From Tribonema minus (taxonomy: Eukaryota > Sar > Xanthophyceae > Tribonematales > Tribonemataceae): 64,000 nucleotides of DNA. Below the pieces are notes generated by a model. That model worked only from the letters and a program-made list of their open reading frames with translations. It did not search any database and was not told where the DNA came from. The position numbers and the translations under genes were made by a program. This document shows, piece after piece, positions 1 to 13,300 of this stretch. How positions within the stretch are numbered: the first letter of the stretch is position 1; the number at the start of each line of letters is the position of its first letter. Location of the stretch: NCBI GenBank assembly GCA_017506865.1, contig JAFCMP010000446.1:1-64000 (forward strand), written 5' to 3'.

Positions 1-648
1 AACCCTAACCTAACCCAACCCTAACCCTAACCTAACCCTAACCCTAACCCTAACCTAACCCTAACCCTAACCCTAACCCTAACCCTAACCCTAACCCTAA
101 CCCTAACCCTAACCCTAACCCTAACCCTAACCCTAACCCTAACCCTAACCCTAACCCTAACCCTAACCCTAACCCTAACCCTAACCCTAACCCTAACCCT
201 AACCCTAACCCTAACCCTAACCCTAACCCTAACCCTAACCCTAACCCTAACCCTAACCCTAACCCTAACCCTAACCCTAACCCTAACCCTAACCCTAACC
301 CTAACCCTAACCCTAACCCTAACCCTAACCCTAACCCTAACCCTAACCCTAACCCTAACCCTAACCCTAACCCTAACCCTAACCCTAACCCTAACCCTAA
401 CCCTAACCCTAACCCTAACCCTAACCCTAACCCTAACCCTAACCCTAACCCTAACCCTAACCCTAACCCTAACCCTAACCCTAACCCTAACCCTAACCCT
501 AACCCTAACCCTAACCCTAACCCTAACCCTAACCCTAAACCTAAACCTAACCCTAACCCTAACCCTAACCCTAACCCTAGACCTAACCCTAACCCTAAAC
601 CTAACCCTAACCCTAGCCCTAACCCTAACCCTAACCCTAACCCTAACC
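1..648. repeat. Telomere, (CCCTAA)n
   Basis: This is an almost uninterrupted array of CCCTAA (TTAGGG on the other strand). It reads C-rich 5'->3' from the left edge, as expected for the left end of a chromosome. Variant units are concentrated at both ends. CCTAA units occur in the first 60 bases. CCCTAAA, CCCTAGA and CCCTAGC units occur from about 535 to 620, where the array decays into subtelomere. The proximal decay pattern argues for a real telomere and against an assembly artefact. Confidence 0.98.
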
Positions 649-830
649 CGCTGAACCTCGTGAAGGCCGCGGGCGTCTGGTAGACTATACTAATGGCGGA
701 CGCCCTCCGCTACCGCTGAACCTAGTGAGGATTGTCCCAAAGGACAGCGGGCGTCTGGCTGAGTTAACTCCGAACGAAGGCCCTCCGTTACCGCATGGCT
801 CCAGTAGAGTGCGCGGGCGTCTGGCTTTGC
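649..830. repeat. Degenerate subtelomeric tandem repeat, about 2.5 units
   Basis: Directly after the telomere, a GC-rich unit recurs. The core GCGGGCGTCTGG appears near 669, 748 and 811. A second block, CCCTCCG(C/T)TACCGC, follows the first two copies. Unit length is about 65-80 bp and the copies have diverged. No protein is supported here. The short ORF across it has no recognisable features. Confidence 0.6.
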
Positions 831-1343
831 ACAAAACATGCCGAGATCAGCCATTAGATGTCATACAGGTACCGAGACACGTGCATGACACATGTGTCGA
901 CAACACCTGGACGCACACAACCTAAACAACCAGTGCAGCAGAGACGAACCAAGACCACCAACCAGCGACGCAGAAGCCTTCTACTGAAGCAGCTGCCCAA
1001 CAACAACAATCCAATGTAACACAGTACCTTGCAGAAAACCCAGAATGATACTCTATGTAGTACCAGCTTGTGTTAAGAGGGTGGATAGTGTGTGACACTG
1101 CGCAAACCAACTTCCGTGTTAGGAGGGTGGGTAGTGTGTGACACTGCGCGACCCAACTTCCATGGTGGCTCAGCGGGAGGTGTCCGCAGCAGTTAAAATG
1201 TGGTTGAATGTCCCTAAAATCCCTACGCAAACGCTCTCAAGCAGTGACAGTGTGAAGTCCAAGATGGTAATGTTGCACAATGCTGTGCCAAATGATCACA
1301 TACAGCCCAATATCCACACACTTCAGGCGTGCTGCTCATGAAA
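831..1343. other. Gene-free subtelomeric spacer with a 46-bp tandem duplication
   Basis: This stretch lies between the subtelomeric repeat and the stop codon of the first gene. Two copies of a 46-bp unit lie at about 1070-1115 and 1116-1161. Both contain AGTGTGTGACACTGCGC and end in CCAACTTCC. It probably serves as the 3' flank of the minus-strand kinesin gene. I saw no convincing coding sequence on either strand. Confidence 0.5.
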
Positions 1344-4300
1344 TCAGGACATGCCATTCATGTTTTCCCGGTCAAGTTGCTGTGCCTGCTCTAATTTGGC
1401 CCTTGTCATACTGCTGCTGGCCGCCGGAAGAACATGATAGTTCATGAGCTCACAGTCACTCGTGTTGCCGTTGTGATGCAGATCCAATGGCGTTGCAACA
1501 ACTACCGCTGCCTGTTGCTGAGTTGACAAGCTCTGTTGCAACAACTGCTTGAGCCTTTCGTTGTCGTGCCTCAGCAGCGCCACCTGCTTCTGCAGACGAG
1601 CACATTCTGGACACCCTCCGTGTCCCTTGACAAGTTCAGCAGTCACAGTTTCTGACATTCGATGCTGGTCAGCCAACATCAGTGCACCCGTTGATGGCGC
1701 TGTAGCTGATGTCAGTCCCGCCTCCCCGGGCCCTCCTGTCTTTGCTACTGCAGTGGAGCACAACGGTGCTGATGTTGCAGATGCTGCGGCTTCTGCTGCA
1801 GCTGAAGAATCAGGACCAGTGCCACCCGGTGCTGTTGCAAGCACCGGGCCCATTCTTGGAGGTACAGTAGAGGTAACTGCATTGCCTGGCAGGCTGGTCG
1901 CAAAGGCTGCCTCAAAGCTGCACCGGACCAGGTCATTGGTGCTTGTCAAATGTGGCGACGCTTCTTGAATTTGAGGGCTGACGTGAAGCCTGACGCGTAG
2001 TGGCATGCCGAGCTGAGCGATCATGGCATCAGTCGTGCTGTCTATATGGTGTGTAAAGGAGTAGTTCAGCGCGACAGGCAAGTCGCCCGCCAGTTGTCCT
2101 GCTTCCGGCGTTGTGAGCTCAGTGGTGTCTGTGGTATATGTTTCCCCATCAATCCAGTCATACTCGCAGTATGCCAGGCTGCAGGCCACGGGCAATCCTC
2201 TGGCACCCTTGATCTCAAACCTGCAATCCCAAAGCCAGAAACAGCAACTCAAGTTCACCTGTCTGTTGGCCGCTCAATTCAACGTTAGGTTGTGGCACAC
2301 AACGCAGCAATATAGTCTAGCATCACTGCAAATAATTGTTTGGTACACATGGAGCACAGGCATGCGCGTGCAGGGTATCATTGAATGATTGATTCCGCTT
2401 AAGGGGCTGAGACTCTATTGTGCACCTTTTCGTATACAACACATGAGCTTGCGCACGCGTTCCCTTTAGGCTGCTGTGATCATACCTGCACAGTGTGTCA
2501 CCTATTAGATACTATCATGAGGCTATCTACTGGTGGGACTCAACCGGGGCCTCATCCGCCACTGTCCCCCAAGCTCACTTCAAGTGCAGGTGCAAACAAA
2601 GCCAAAATCCGGCGACCCCTCTCTTGAATGTTGGGGCTGACAACACAAACACACATGATAACACAAACACACATGATAATCTATATCAAGTAAAACGCAG
2701 CAAAATCTCAGCAGGTAACTGGCCAATTCATGCATGCGTCTTGCGCTCGATTGGCAGCAACTGATGTTGTCCTCACAGGTCTAAAAAAGCTCAGAGATGC
2801 CAGAGCGGACATCAGCTGCACAACAACTCTTCTGCGCAACAGATTGTCATTTGCTGACAGCTAGACCCTGTGCTAAGACATGATAAATTTCAACTGTACT
2901 AAAAGGTATGCGCCAACGACCTCATCAGACTTCCGCAACCAGGCAGCCAGTTGCCTCACATGTGCCCCGCCTTCACATTTGCGGTCACCAGGTCGACAAG
3001 TTTTTCAAGGTCCGCTGCGCTGCAAAAAAATTGCTCTTCTTACTACTGTGTAGCAGCCTTGGACCGGCATATTACTCAATTCTTTCGCAAAGCGGTTGAT
3101 GGGTTGACGCGAGTGAGGTATCACATAACAATATCATCAGAGTTCACCCACTATTATAATAAATATATACTTCTACATGCCATCTGCTCCACTTTTCTCT
3201 GTGCACTGCTGTGACTCAAGGAGCATCATGAAAAGTCGGTCATCCTATGATATGCTGCTGAATGACATCAGTGATGGCGGACGTACATGATACTCATCAC
3301 CACGACATACTCTTGATTCCTCTGGCTTGAAGCCACCCAAGCGATAATCTCAACTGGCACAAAAATGCGTCAGACAGCGGCTACCGTGACCCACCAGAAC
3401 TGTATTTTGCAAATGCACGCACCTATATGTCCATGGCTGACCAAGCAAGTCCTCAGGAGCTTCAATGACAGGGAAGTCCTTGTCATTGTCGGTGTTGGCA
3501 ACAGCTTCATTGTTGACCGCGGCTGCACCAGCATCATACTCCTCCAATAGTGGTGTCCAGCACACTTCCAGCTGGCCGATAGCGTTGTACGGCTCCTGTG
3601 CATTTTTGATCACAGCAAATCTGCACAGGCAGGGCAACATCGGCGGCCAGATGTCAGTGCACTCGTTGTCGAGAAACAGCGTCACAGAGAAGCAAGTGTC
3701 ACAGTGAGGCATCAAAGACTCTAAAACGCATGCCAAGCCATCATGTGTTGCATACTTTCTGTCAAGAGCGGTCAAGCATTAAAGGAAGTTGCACACAGGG
3801 TGGGTGCAGCAGCATGCAATGACCGTATGTGAGTTGATACACAGACAATTTAAGTCAACGAGGCATGCAAGGACACGGGGTCGGCTGCGCGGCATATTTC
3901 CCAGGCAACGATTGAGGTGGGTCAAGCAGTATGTCGCTAGCAGCGGGCGGCTTGGGCTTACATCGCAGGTTACGTGATCCTACTAGAAATCAAAGCCGTG
4001 GCAACTGTGGTACAGGTTGTGAGCACATTTCAAGAACTGCCAAGGGACTGCTTGTGCACAATTGATCTCTGGGGCTGTTCCACGCAAGTGTACTGGCTAG
4101 GCATTGTTTCCACAGCTAGTGCAGCTATAAGCGCTGTCCAGCATTGTGGTTAGCAGAGTAAGCCCTGAAAGTACTCCATGTTGAAGAATTTAGGGTTGAT
4201 GAGACCATAGTATGATTCTTGCTCCGTCCAACGTGTGGAAGCCATTCGCATCAAGCAGCAATGTAACAACTCTCTGCCGCATTCATGCTTGCTAAGTTGC

Positions 4301-7300
4301 AGTCACAGCTGCTTTGTCAACACAAGTTCATAAGAAAAAAAGGCAGGCTTTCAGGTCTGTATCCTCACCTGTCATCGTCCTCGGTTTGCATGAAGTACAG
4401 AAGCGGTTCTGTGAAAAGCGTAGCAGTGCCCAGGTGATAGGTGACATGGAACAAAAGCCGTAGGGGGTCGTGCTCTTCGGGCACAGTGTAGGCCCGGTTG
4501 CATTCAATGGCTGCCCGCATGTGCCCAACTTCATCTTTGAGGATGCTGTACCGCCTGTGAAATTCTGCTGCGGCCAGGTAGCTGGTGGCACAACTGCCAA
4601 CTGTTAACTGCTGCCGAGTGTCCTGCACTTCAACGTTGACCTGAAGGCCAAAAGCATCATCCTGTAGGGTGAACAGCAACACAAAGCGGTGTCAGGTCGC
4701 TGGTGTGCCGGGCAGACTTGCGCAAAGAAACACTGCGTCTGCGGCGCCCTTGCGGGAAGAAAAAAATAATGGTCGCTGCCGAGCATGTTGAGCCACATCA
4801 TAAGGCAATGTGATTGAGGCTGGCGATGCTGGGCAGTGCCGTTGAAGTTCTGTTGGTCATTACGGTGTGCCAACTCCAACAAATGCAACTGTCACGTACA
4901 TCAGGAATGAAAGCAGCTGCCATTATGCTTGCACGTGATTGTGGATTTGATGGCATCGCTCACACATCACCAATGCGCAAAGCTGAGGATTTGGATGTAC
5001 AATAGCACACTGGATGACAATAGCACCCAACCCACAGGTTGCTGCAATTGGCTTTCAGCTTGCATGCAGGCAATTGTTTACCAGCATTTCCTGCAGTTTA
5101 CTTTGAAAAAAAGGCACACTTTTCATTTGTGCAGGTGCAATTTCTACACTTGCAGGCGGCAATTTGTTGAAGCGTAAATGTTGCGGCTGGCCAGCGCGTA
5201 CCCAATGTACAATTGCAGCATGATGTGGAATAGCACCTGACCTCCAAGCCACTGCAGTTGGCTCTGAGGTTAATGAAGGCGATCAATTGACGACATTGCC
5301 TGCTAAGTACATGCTTGATTAGCACAGATGCAATTTCTATACTTGCAGGCGACGGTTGGTGAAGCATACATAGTGCGGCTGGTCATTGCGAACCTAGTGT
5401 ACAGCTGCAGCAGGTGCCTCACCTGCGGCCTGGTGATCCCAAGGTTGAACTGCAGTGTGTCTCTGCAGAAGAGCTTGCAGATGTAGCGCATTTCCGACAT
5501 GATGGGCAGCAGCGACTGCAGCGAGCACAAAACACATTGCAAGTTTTGCAACTGACAAGGTCAATGCATATTATCATAAACCATTTGTTGATGGCAAACT
5601 ACCTACTTTTTTGAAGCAGGTACTTCACCTGCACTTGCCAATGAAATGCAGAATGCGACAGTTGCAAACAATTACTTGGGCTGGGGCACGCGTTTATCAA
5701 GTAGTGATGTGGCTGGAAACACTGTCAAGGCTGACTGCTTTGCACAGTACTAGATGGTCGGCAATCATCCTATGCTAGTGGTACATCGGTATGCCGAGAG
5801 AGGAAACAGAAAAGGGCATAGCTGCAACCACCTGGGCTAGGACGAAGCTGCAGAGAGCCTTTGTGACAGTCTCTGTCTGAAAATAACACAGTAGAGAACA
5901 AAGTACCACACCTCCGCCACTGTGGGTAGACTTAGGTGCTTGGCACACACACATAGCGAACCTTGAAAGTATGGTGCCATCAGCCCTTTTAAGAAGCTAC
6001 ATACTGAATATGCATATTTGTTTGGTGTAACGCAAACTGCACCGCATGCCCAAGCAGTCATAGAAATTACTACTGCAAATACTGTGGTGGGCATTACGGC
6101 CAGCCTGAGTCAAGCCAAGCACTCCCCAATGTGTGTTTCTGTCTACACGTATACGCTGCCGCAGAATCAGATACCTGCCTTGCAGCCCGGCCTCACCTGT
6201 ATGTCTTGATCAGCAATTTTGAGCATCTGCTTGAACCGCTGATCGTCGGGCCCAGGCAACCCTCGCTTGATTTGTTCATGACTGACTGTGGCTGCCTGTC
6301 ACATAAGCACAGAATACATGCACACAGCAACCTTGAGAACCACACCAGTGATCTGTCTGTTGCAACAAATTGTGCATGTAGCCACCCACATTGAACTGCG
6401 AAAGACATGCATTCTTAAAGCAGTTCAGTGTGGCTGCTGTGTCTGCAGTATGCCTCTTCTTAACGCAAGAATGTAATGCACACGTGCACAATGTTGGCGC
6501 CGTTTGACCTGTAGATGCTGCTTCTGAACGTTCTCTACGCTCATTGGTGGCGACGCTGGCATTCAATCTTCAGATGGTCTGCTGGCATGCAAGTGACAGC
6601 TGCACGCAACACCATGCTTGTGAACGCACTGAGACGTAAAAAGAGGGACTCAAGGTGACAAGAGGTCACGTGATTTGACAATGTGCACAAAAGGGCATTT
6701 GATTGCAGGCATGATACAAATCATGTCAGCGTCCGGGATGAGCTCAAGTACCATTGTAGCAGTAGATGCCTCACTGGCTGAAGCCTGCGGATGCTACATG
6801 AGGAAACGTAATACGCCAACCCTAATGGTGAGTGATGTTGTCCAGAAGCAACGATAGCAAACGTACCTGCATTTGCATCTGCATGAGTTGTGCCTCCAGC
6901 GCGGATGTCTCTGCAGACTTTCGCCTGCCAGATCCTCCCGTGCTGAGGGCCTTCTGGTACTCAGCGACTGCTGCCTCCGCAGATGAAGAAGGTGCCTCGG
7001 ACAGTTCTCTAGTGTCCCTTGGGTCCAGAGGATGCCGAAACAGCAGCAGCTCACCACCAATGACAACTCTGTCATAGGGAGCCAGCGGCACCTGCTGTGC
7101 CTTTTTTAGTTTGATGCCGTTGTGGAAGGTTTCTCCTTTGCCGGCAATCAGCTTTACGGTGCCTGTGGTCCATCAACGCGAGCATGCAAGTTGGAAAGGA
7201 TCTTCATTCCATGCCCGGCATGCCAAATTTACAAAGATCAATGGTCCGCAGCAGCAGTAGGTGCACTCATATCTGCATCTTGCAATCACGGCTCAACAAA

Positions 7301-10300
7301 TATTACCAGTTGCGCGGATCTAACCAGAGAGTAGTGCTCATATCACAAAAAACATAATTGTACGCCTGGATTCTGATATGCTTTGTCCATGGCGCGCAGC
7401 AGGCAGTGTCATTTGCATCATTGGTATCTGCACAGAACAGCATGCTACATCGTCCAGAGGATGTAGAGCTCTACGATCTTTTGATTCATTTCCATGTGTC
7501 AAAGTGATGTTTACAGAGTGCTCACAAAGCGAGCGCGTGTGGCCCAGTAACTAGTTCTCTTGCTTTACGGCAGGAAAGCGCTGAACATCCATCCCAGGAT
7601 CAGCAGCACACTTGATTATTGCATTATTGCGCAGGCAGGGCTTTTGCGGACGCGGCACTCCATGAAGAACGTCATGCATTGCAACTCATACCTGGCATAC
7701 AGGTAGAACCGTCCTCTTGCAGCTCCATTTGAACTTCGCAGTGGTTCCGCACCACACTCAGGGACAGAGGCTGCATAGCCGACGAGAAGACAGGGGAGAT
7801 CAGCAGTCAGTTTTGCCACATGTCACCTTTGCGCCAATGTTACAGTAGGCATTGTGGCAGTTGTTGTCGATGAGGTTAGGGTTACCAAGATGCCGCAGCT
7901 GCAAGAGGCGAGGTGGATGCACAAGATTGCAGAGATATAACCTGCAATCATCAGAACCAGTGATGTGACATCATTCATGCCAGCGCAACTCCTATTGGTA
8001 ATGGCTGCGGGCACCCATTATAAGCCGCAGTGCGCAACCCCACCAGGACACCAAGAGTGGATTTGCCAGTCATGTGCCATGGGCTTGGCAATGGTGTCCA
8101 TCAGCCTCTCATGATCACCTGAATGATGAGCAAGATGTGTGCCCAGCTTAGCGAGCTGCAAACATACAGATACAGGGCATGGCGAGCCTGACCTGTAGGT
8201 CACCCTTGGGCCCAAACACCGTGGTTGCCTTGCGCAGCACGTACAAAAATCGCTTAGACTTGAACGGGTCTTCGTCCAGGTTGATGAAGTGGGGTGCGGT
8301 GGTGCTCTCCTTGTCGAACTGAGCAAGGCTTATGCCCCGCCTTGCAAACTCCTCCATCTGCCAGTACCCATCAAGGGCGCTCTCCTCCCCCACTGTGCCG
8401 CTGCTGCCAGGGGAGCGCTGCCGCTTTTCTGCACTGTCAGCGACAGCAATATCGGCTGCACTGCTGCTTGTCGTGGCCAGGACGTCTTGCAGCTGCCTCT
8501 GCTTGGCCAGCAGCATGTCCTGGAGCTGCGCAACTTGTGCCTGAGCTGCAGCTGCTGCCGCCGCTGCTGCTGCTGCTGCTGCTGCTGCCGCTGTACTGGT
8601 GCCCTCTGCAGATGCGAATGGCCCTTGCAACCTCTGAGGGTCTTGGTCGAGTGGAGTTTGCAGCACTGCAGTCGGCGATGCAGGCTGGGATGCCGACTGA
8701 GAGGCGCCAATTGCAGCCTGTACGAATGCACAGTGTACAGTGCACGCCATCAGCCCAAAATCAGTGCAAGTATGCAGAAGCCAGGCAGGCTGATCACTAA
8801 TGTCTATACGTGCATACTGCCTTCAACAAAGCAGACAGCAATGCAGATATGCGTGCGGTTCAACAAAGAGTTCATGCTCGCATTGAAGGCCACACTCCCC
8901 GGAATCACACTGCCATCATAGTGCTGCGTTGTCCATTGCACCATGCGGGTGCACACCAAACCAAAGCTGTTGCTTGGCACACCTAGTCTGCACAAACTCT
9001 TGTTAGTGACAATACCACAGGAACTCCTACTTGACACATATAATGGTGAGTTAAGACACCACAGCATGATGCCCTATGCACTTCCATGCTGGATTGGATC
9101 TGTAGACTAAAGTGGTTCATGCCAAACCATTGCTGCGTGCAAGAAATGTGTTTGTGACAGCAAATGAGTGGATGCTGACGTGCTGACTAAGAATGCGTGT
9201 CTGCATTCTGACCCATACCTGGGAGGCCATGAGTTGCGCTACAAGTGCCTTCATCTGGTCCAGCTCCTGCATCAAGCGCTTCTCGGCAGCGCTAGCGGCA
9301 GCCACGGTGGCCTTCTTGGGGGCCAGCTGCACCACACTCGCATTCTGTCACAAGAGATGATACAGGCGATCGTCAACTTCACATAGTCTACGCCATTCAG
9401 ATGCAAGAATGTCGATGAGTGCTGGTTGGACCTCATTGCAACGTCCAATTGCAGCAGATGCTGGCATAAATATCCTGGTCGCCCGATGAAGCTGATTACG
9501 CAAGCATACCGTGTGAATGAAACGCCGGGCACAACACGCAGGGTGCACACAGAAAACAAAAACTCAACAAGAATGATTACGACAGTATTGTAGACCAGGT
9601 GAACAAATCCATGGAAGTTGTGAGGTGTTGGCAACATTCGTTAACTGGGCACACAGCAAGCACTGCAGTCATTGCGCAGGCAGCTGGTGTTATTGCTAAA
9701 CACTCAACCATCGCATCTGATATCTCTAGATAGTGAAAGGGATGAGGAACCTAGTAGCAGAACCGTTCTTCAAAGTTGTTTATGACTCACCGTCGCAAAG
9801 CCCAGAGTGCTGAATGTGTAGCGGTGGTATTCGACCTCCGGTCTGATGGCACAAAAGAGGTAGGTCTTGGCCTGAAGCATAGTGTCTTTCAGGAACTTGC
9901 ACAGGAAGTAGGAATTGCAGCCAGGGATGGAACAGCCCGGCTTCAGCTGCTTCCTCTTGACAGCTTCAGCCATCTTCATGAAGAACTGAGCTGCCAGCAA
10001 AGTACAAGGCAATGCCAAATCAGCAACATGCCACTTGCACAGTGTTGCAGTGCGATTGCAAAAATGCGTCTGTGGTGGGGGGAAAAGCTTCGTAGCTGCA
10101 GCAGGTACACTCTGACCTGAATAGTTGATGCACGACTGCACAGCACTGATGCCACCAATTGCTTTTGATGTGCTGTACTTCGGAGTGTGTGAAGCAAAGT
10201 GTACTCAGCATTGCAGTAATGTGCACACACGAAAGGCTTAGAGTCGAATATGAACAAAGACATCAGCTTTGCGGCCATCATTGCGCCAGCAAAGTAGTGC

Positions 10301-13300
10301 CCGAGATTTGTAATGGCTTCACATTTGACCAGATTCGGGAAGAGCTGGTCATTAGCAGAGCTGTGACATCCGCCAGGTGCGTAATTCCGGTAGGAAGGGA
10401 GAAACCCAGCAGAGTAGTCCATGACTTTGCAGCACTGTGCAGTTGACGCCAGTTTGGCCGTGAGCTTGATTGGCGCATCTAAGTGAGTAAAGCTAGCAAA
10501 GTGCACTAGTGCACATACATATGCGCCCGGCCTATGAGCCATACTGTACTTTGCAGCATTGCTATACGCATGATTGACAAAAGATCTCTGCAAGTATCAT
10601 GACACTAGTGAAGCGGCATTTACATTCCCAAGTTGATGTCCAACACTCTGTACACTTTTGGTTTGTGGGGTTAGTCCCACTTTCAAAAAGTAGCCAGCAA
10701 GGGCAATGAACTGCATCAGCCTGATCAATATTGAGTTGTGACAAGGCAGCACACTTAAGCTGCTGCCAGGGCAGTGTTGTGCCACCAGCACCAACGTTTG
10801 TAAGAGGAAAAAGGTTATTGTTGTGGGAGCACCTGCGCCATTTCGCTGAGTGACAGGTTGATCTTCTTGCCCTGCTCCTGCAGCTCCTTGGTGCGCTTGA
10901 GGTCAGCAGTGGGGCCCTTGTACACGTACTCCACCTCACCCGTCTCATGCACCTGGGGGGCAAATATCAAGCGCTCGTGTCAGCAGGCGCTGCACAGTGT
11001 GAAGAGCACCAGAGAAGACTGCAGCTGTGTGCGCATCTTCATGATACATTGCTGTTCATGACATGTTGGTGTGCTTGAGGATCCACCAGACTGAGTCTGC
11101 GCTGATGTGCGCACACCTGATGCCAGAACACCAGCAGAAATACAGCAGACGAAAAACACATTGTGATCTGCGAGCATGGCATTAACGGGTATTTGACACT
11201 ACAGTACTCATCATAAATACTGGCCGTCATTGTCACATGCACCTTTCACGCACCTTCTTGTCATACTGCGCGTGTACAATGTCTGCAGCTGGCTCAGTAC
11301 CCGCCAAATCGCATACGTAAAGCCGAGACCGCTGTTTCATTCCGGGAGCGTCAGGGTGCGGCATTTCCACCTCCAGCGTCATGATGCAATGGCCGCGAGT
11401 TGACTGCATAGGCACGCACGGTGGAAAAGCACACAGCAGCATCAGTGTAGTACATCAGCGCTGAGGCAAGTGATGGTGAAGCTGCAACTAGCGACAGTTA
11501 AATATGGGATGTGGCAAGTGGCAAGTTGCGTCATGAATGACTTTGCTGAGCTAGCGCTTTTGCACCAATGCTGAAGGAGTACAGAAAATGAACTTTATAA
11601 CAGAATCGCATAACTCTGTTAAAGACGTACTGCACCTCAGCAATCATTACACCCATGCACATGAGAATTTTAAACTGACCTAGCCAGCGCCTTGTGTGAC
11701 AAGACGGACAAAGCATTTGTTACTTCAGAGGTACATGTTGCGTTGGACCAATCGAGTTGGGGAGCCTGCCAAGATGTGTCACGTGTATCACAACGCACCT
11801 GGTGATTGAACTGCGTCGGCGCAATGGCCTTGCGGGCATTAGCAGCTTCAAATGCGCTGCGAAGCTCATCCCAACTGCAACGAAGAAGTGTGTCAGTCAA
11901 GATTACGTATGAGTGCAAGCAGCAGCAATATGCGAAACCTTACCCCTACAGGTCATCATCACGAGTCAGTTCCAATGATACAGCTACATCAGGTGGGAAA
12001 GAAGCTAGCAACGCATAAATCATTTCAAAACCTGAAAACCGCACCAAACCCCTCTTTGGTGCTGGTCGTGTTGCGCAATAGGAACCCACTTGTGCCACAT
12101 ATACATTTAGTTCATGAGCCCTATTTGGCCTACTCGTGATATAAGTTTGCCATGTGTTGGGCATGGCAGCAGCGCCATGTGCAGCCACTGATGTCTGGTG
12201 TGCACGCACCAGGATTGCGAACTGCTGCTGCAGATGACACGCAATCCGCCTATCATGTGCCACCGTCCTCCTTGGTGTGTTCAATTTGCAATAGCACACC
12301 ATGCAATAGCACACCATGCTGACTACGAATTATGGCTGTTGTAAGAAACCATACGCTTGTTTTTTACCCGCAAAGCACCACCACCGGTGTTGATGCACAG
12401 CATGCTGCCCTCATAAGTCCTGGTGATGTCACTGTAGAGTACCTTTAGTCTACGGTTGCAATTGGCACATCATCATCATCACATTGCATAGGAGTAGGAA
12501 CCGCATGGGTGACATAATAAAACCAACGCTGCTAGCATGCGTTTTGGCAGACGTTGATTTACGAGCATCAAACCCCTGACATGCAGCTTGTACACTACCG
12601 CGACATTCTTGACCGTTGTAATGTAATCAGTTTGCTCTCGTGATGACTGACCAAATGAATCAGCAAGATGCCAATGAGGCCCGCACAGAGGTGTGCCAAG
12701 ACGATGAGACTCCAGCTGAGGGGGGAATCAACCTAAACTAGCTCTAAACCTAACCTTAACCTGAAATGAACCCTACCCTAGGTTTGACCCTAATGGTGGT
12801 CATCACATACAAAGTATGACACTGCAAGGAGCGGCTGCTGCCTCAACAGCAGCACAGGGAGCAACTTTGTCGCGTACCATGTCATGCCATCGTCCAACAG
12901 GTGACTTGCCAGTGGTGAAGAATAAAATATTAAAAGTATTTGTGAAGCAGATGAGCCAGAAAACAGCCTCCACTTCGCCATCACAGTCAGCAGAGTTTAT
13001 GTTGACTGGCCGTGGAAGAGAATTACATACGCACTTGATGCCATGACGCACATACTCAAATACACTCTGCGGCCGCGGAGGCAACGCTGCTGCTGCTGCC
13101 CCTGTAGGTAAGGAGCAAGACACACTACCTACTAGTATCATTGAGTTCATTTAACAAAGAGCGTTTCAAGTACGTGTGTGAGTGCGTCTACATGCATCAA
13201 AAGTTGGCAATGGTGGAACGTCATACAAATAGAAGGTTCTTAATCTAAGCAGACAGCCTATACACTGTGCACTTGTATGCCCTTTCGGAATGCATATCAC

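Noticed and set aside
8148-8750. Large overlapping frames on both strands over the CTG repeat
   Set aside because: Only the minus frame that carries PHFINLDEDPFKSKRFLYVL fits the kinesin exon. The other frames are poly-Leu, poly-Cys or poly-Ala artefacts of the trinucleotide repeat.
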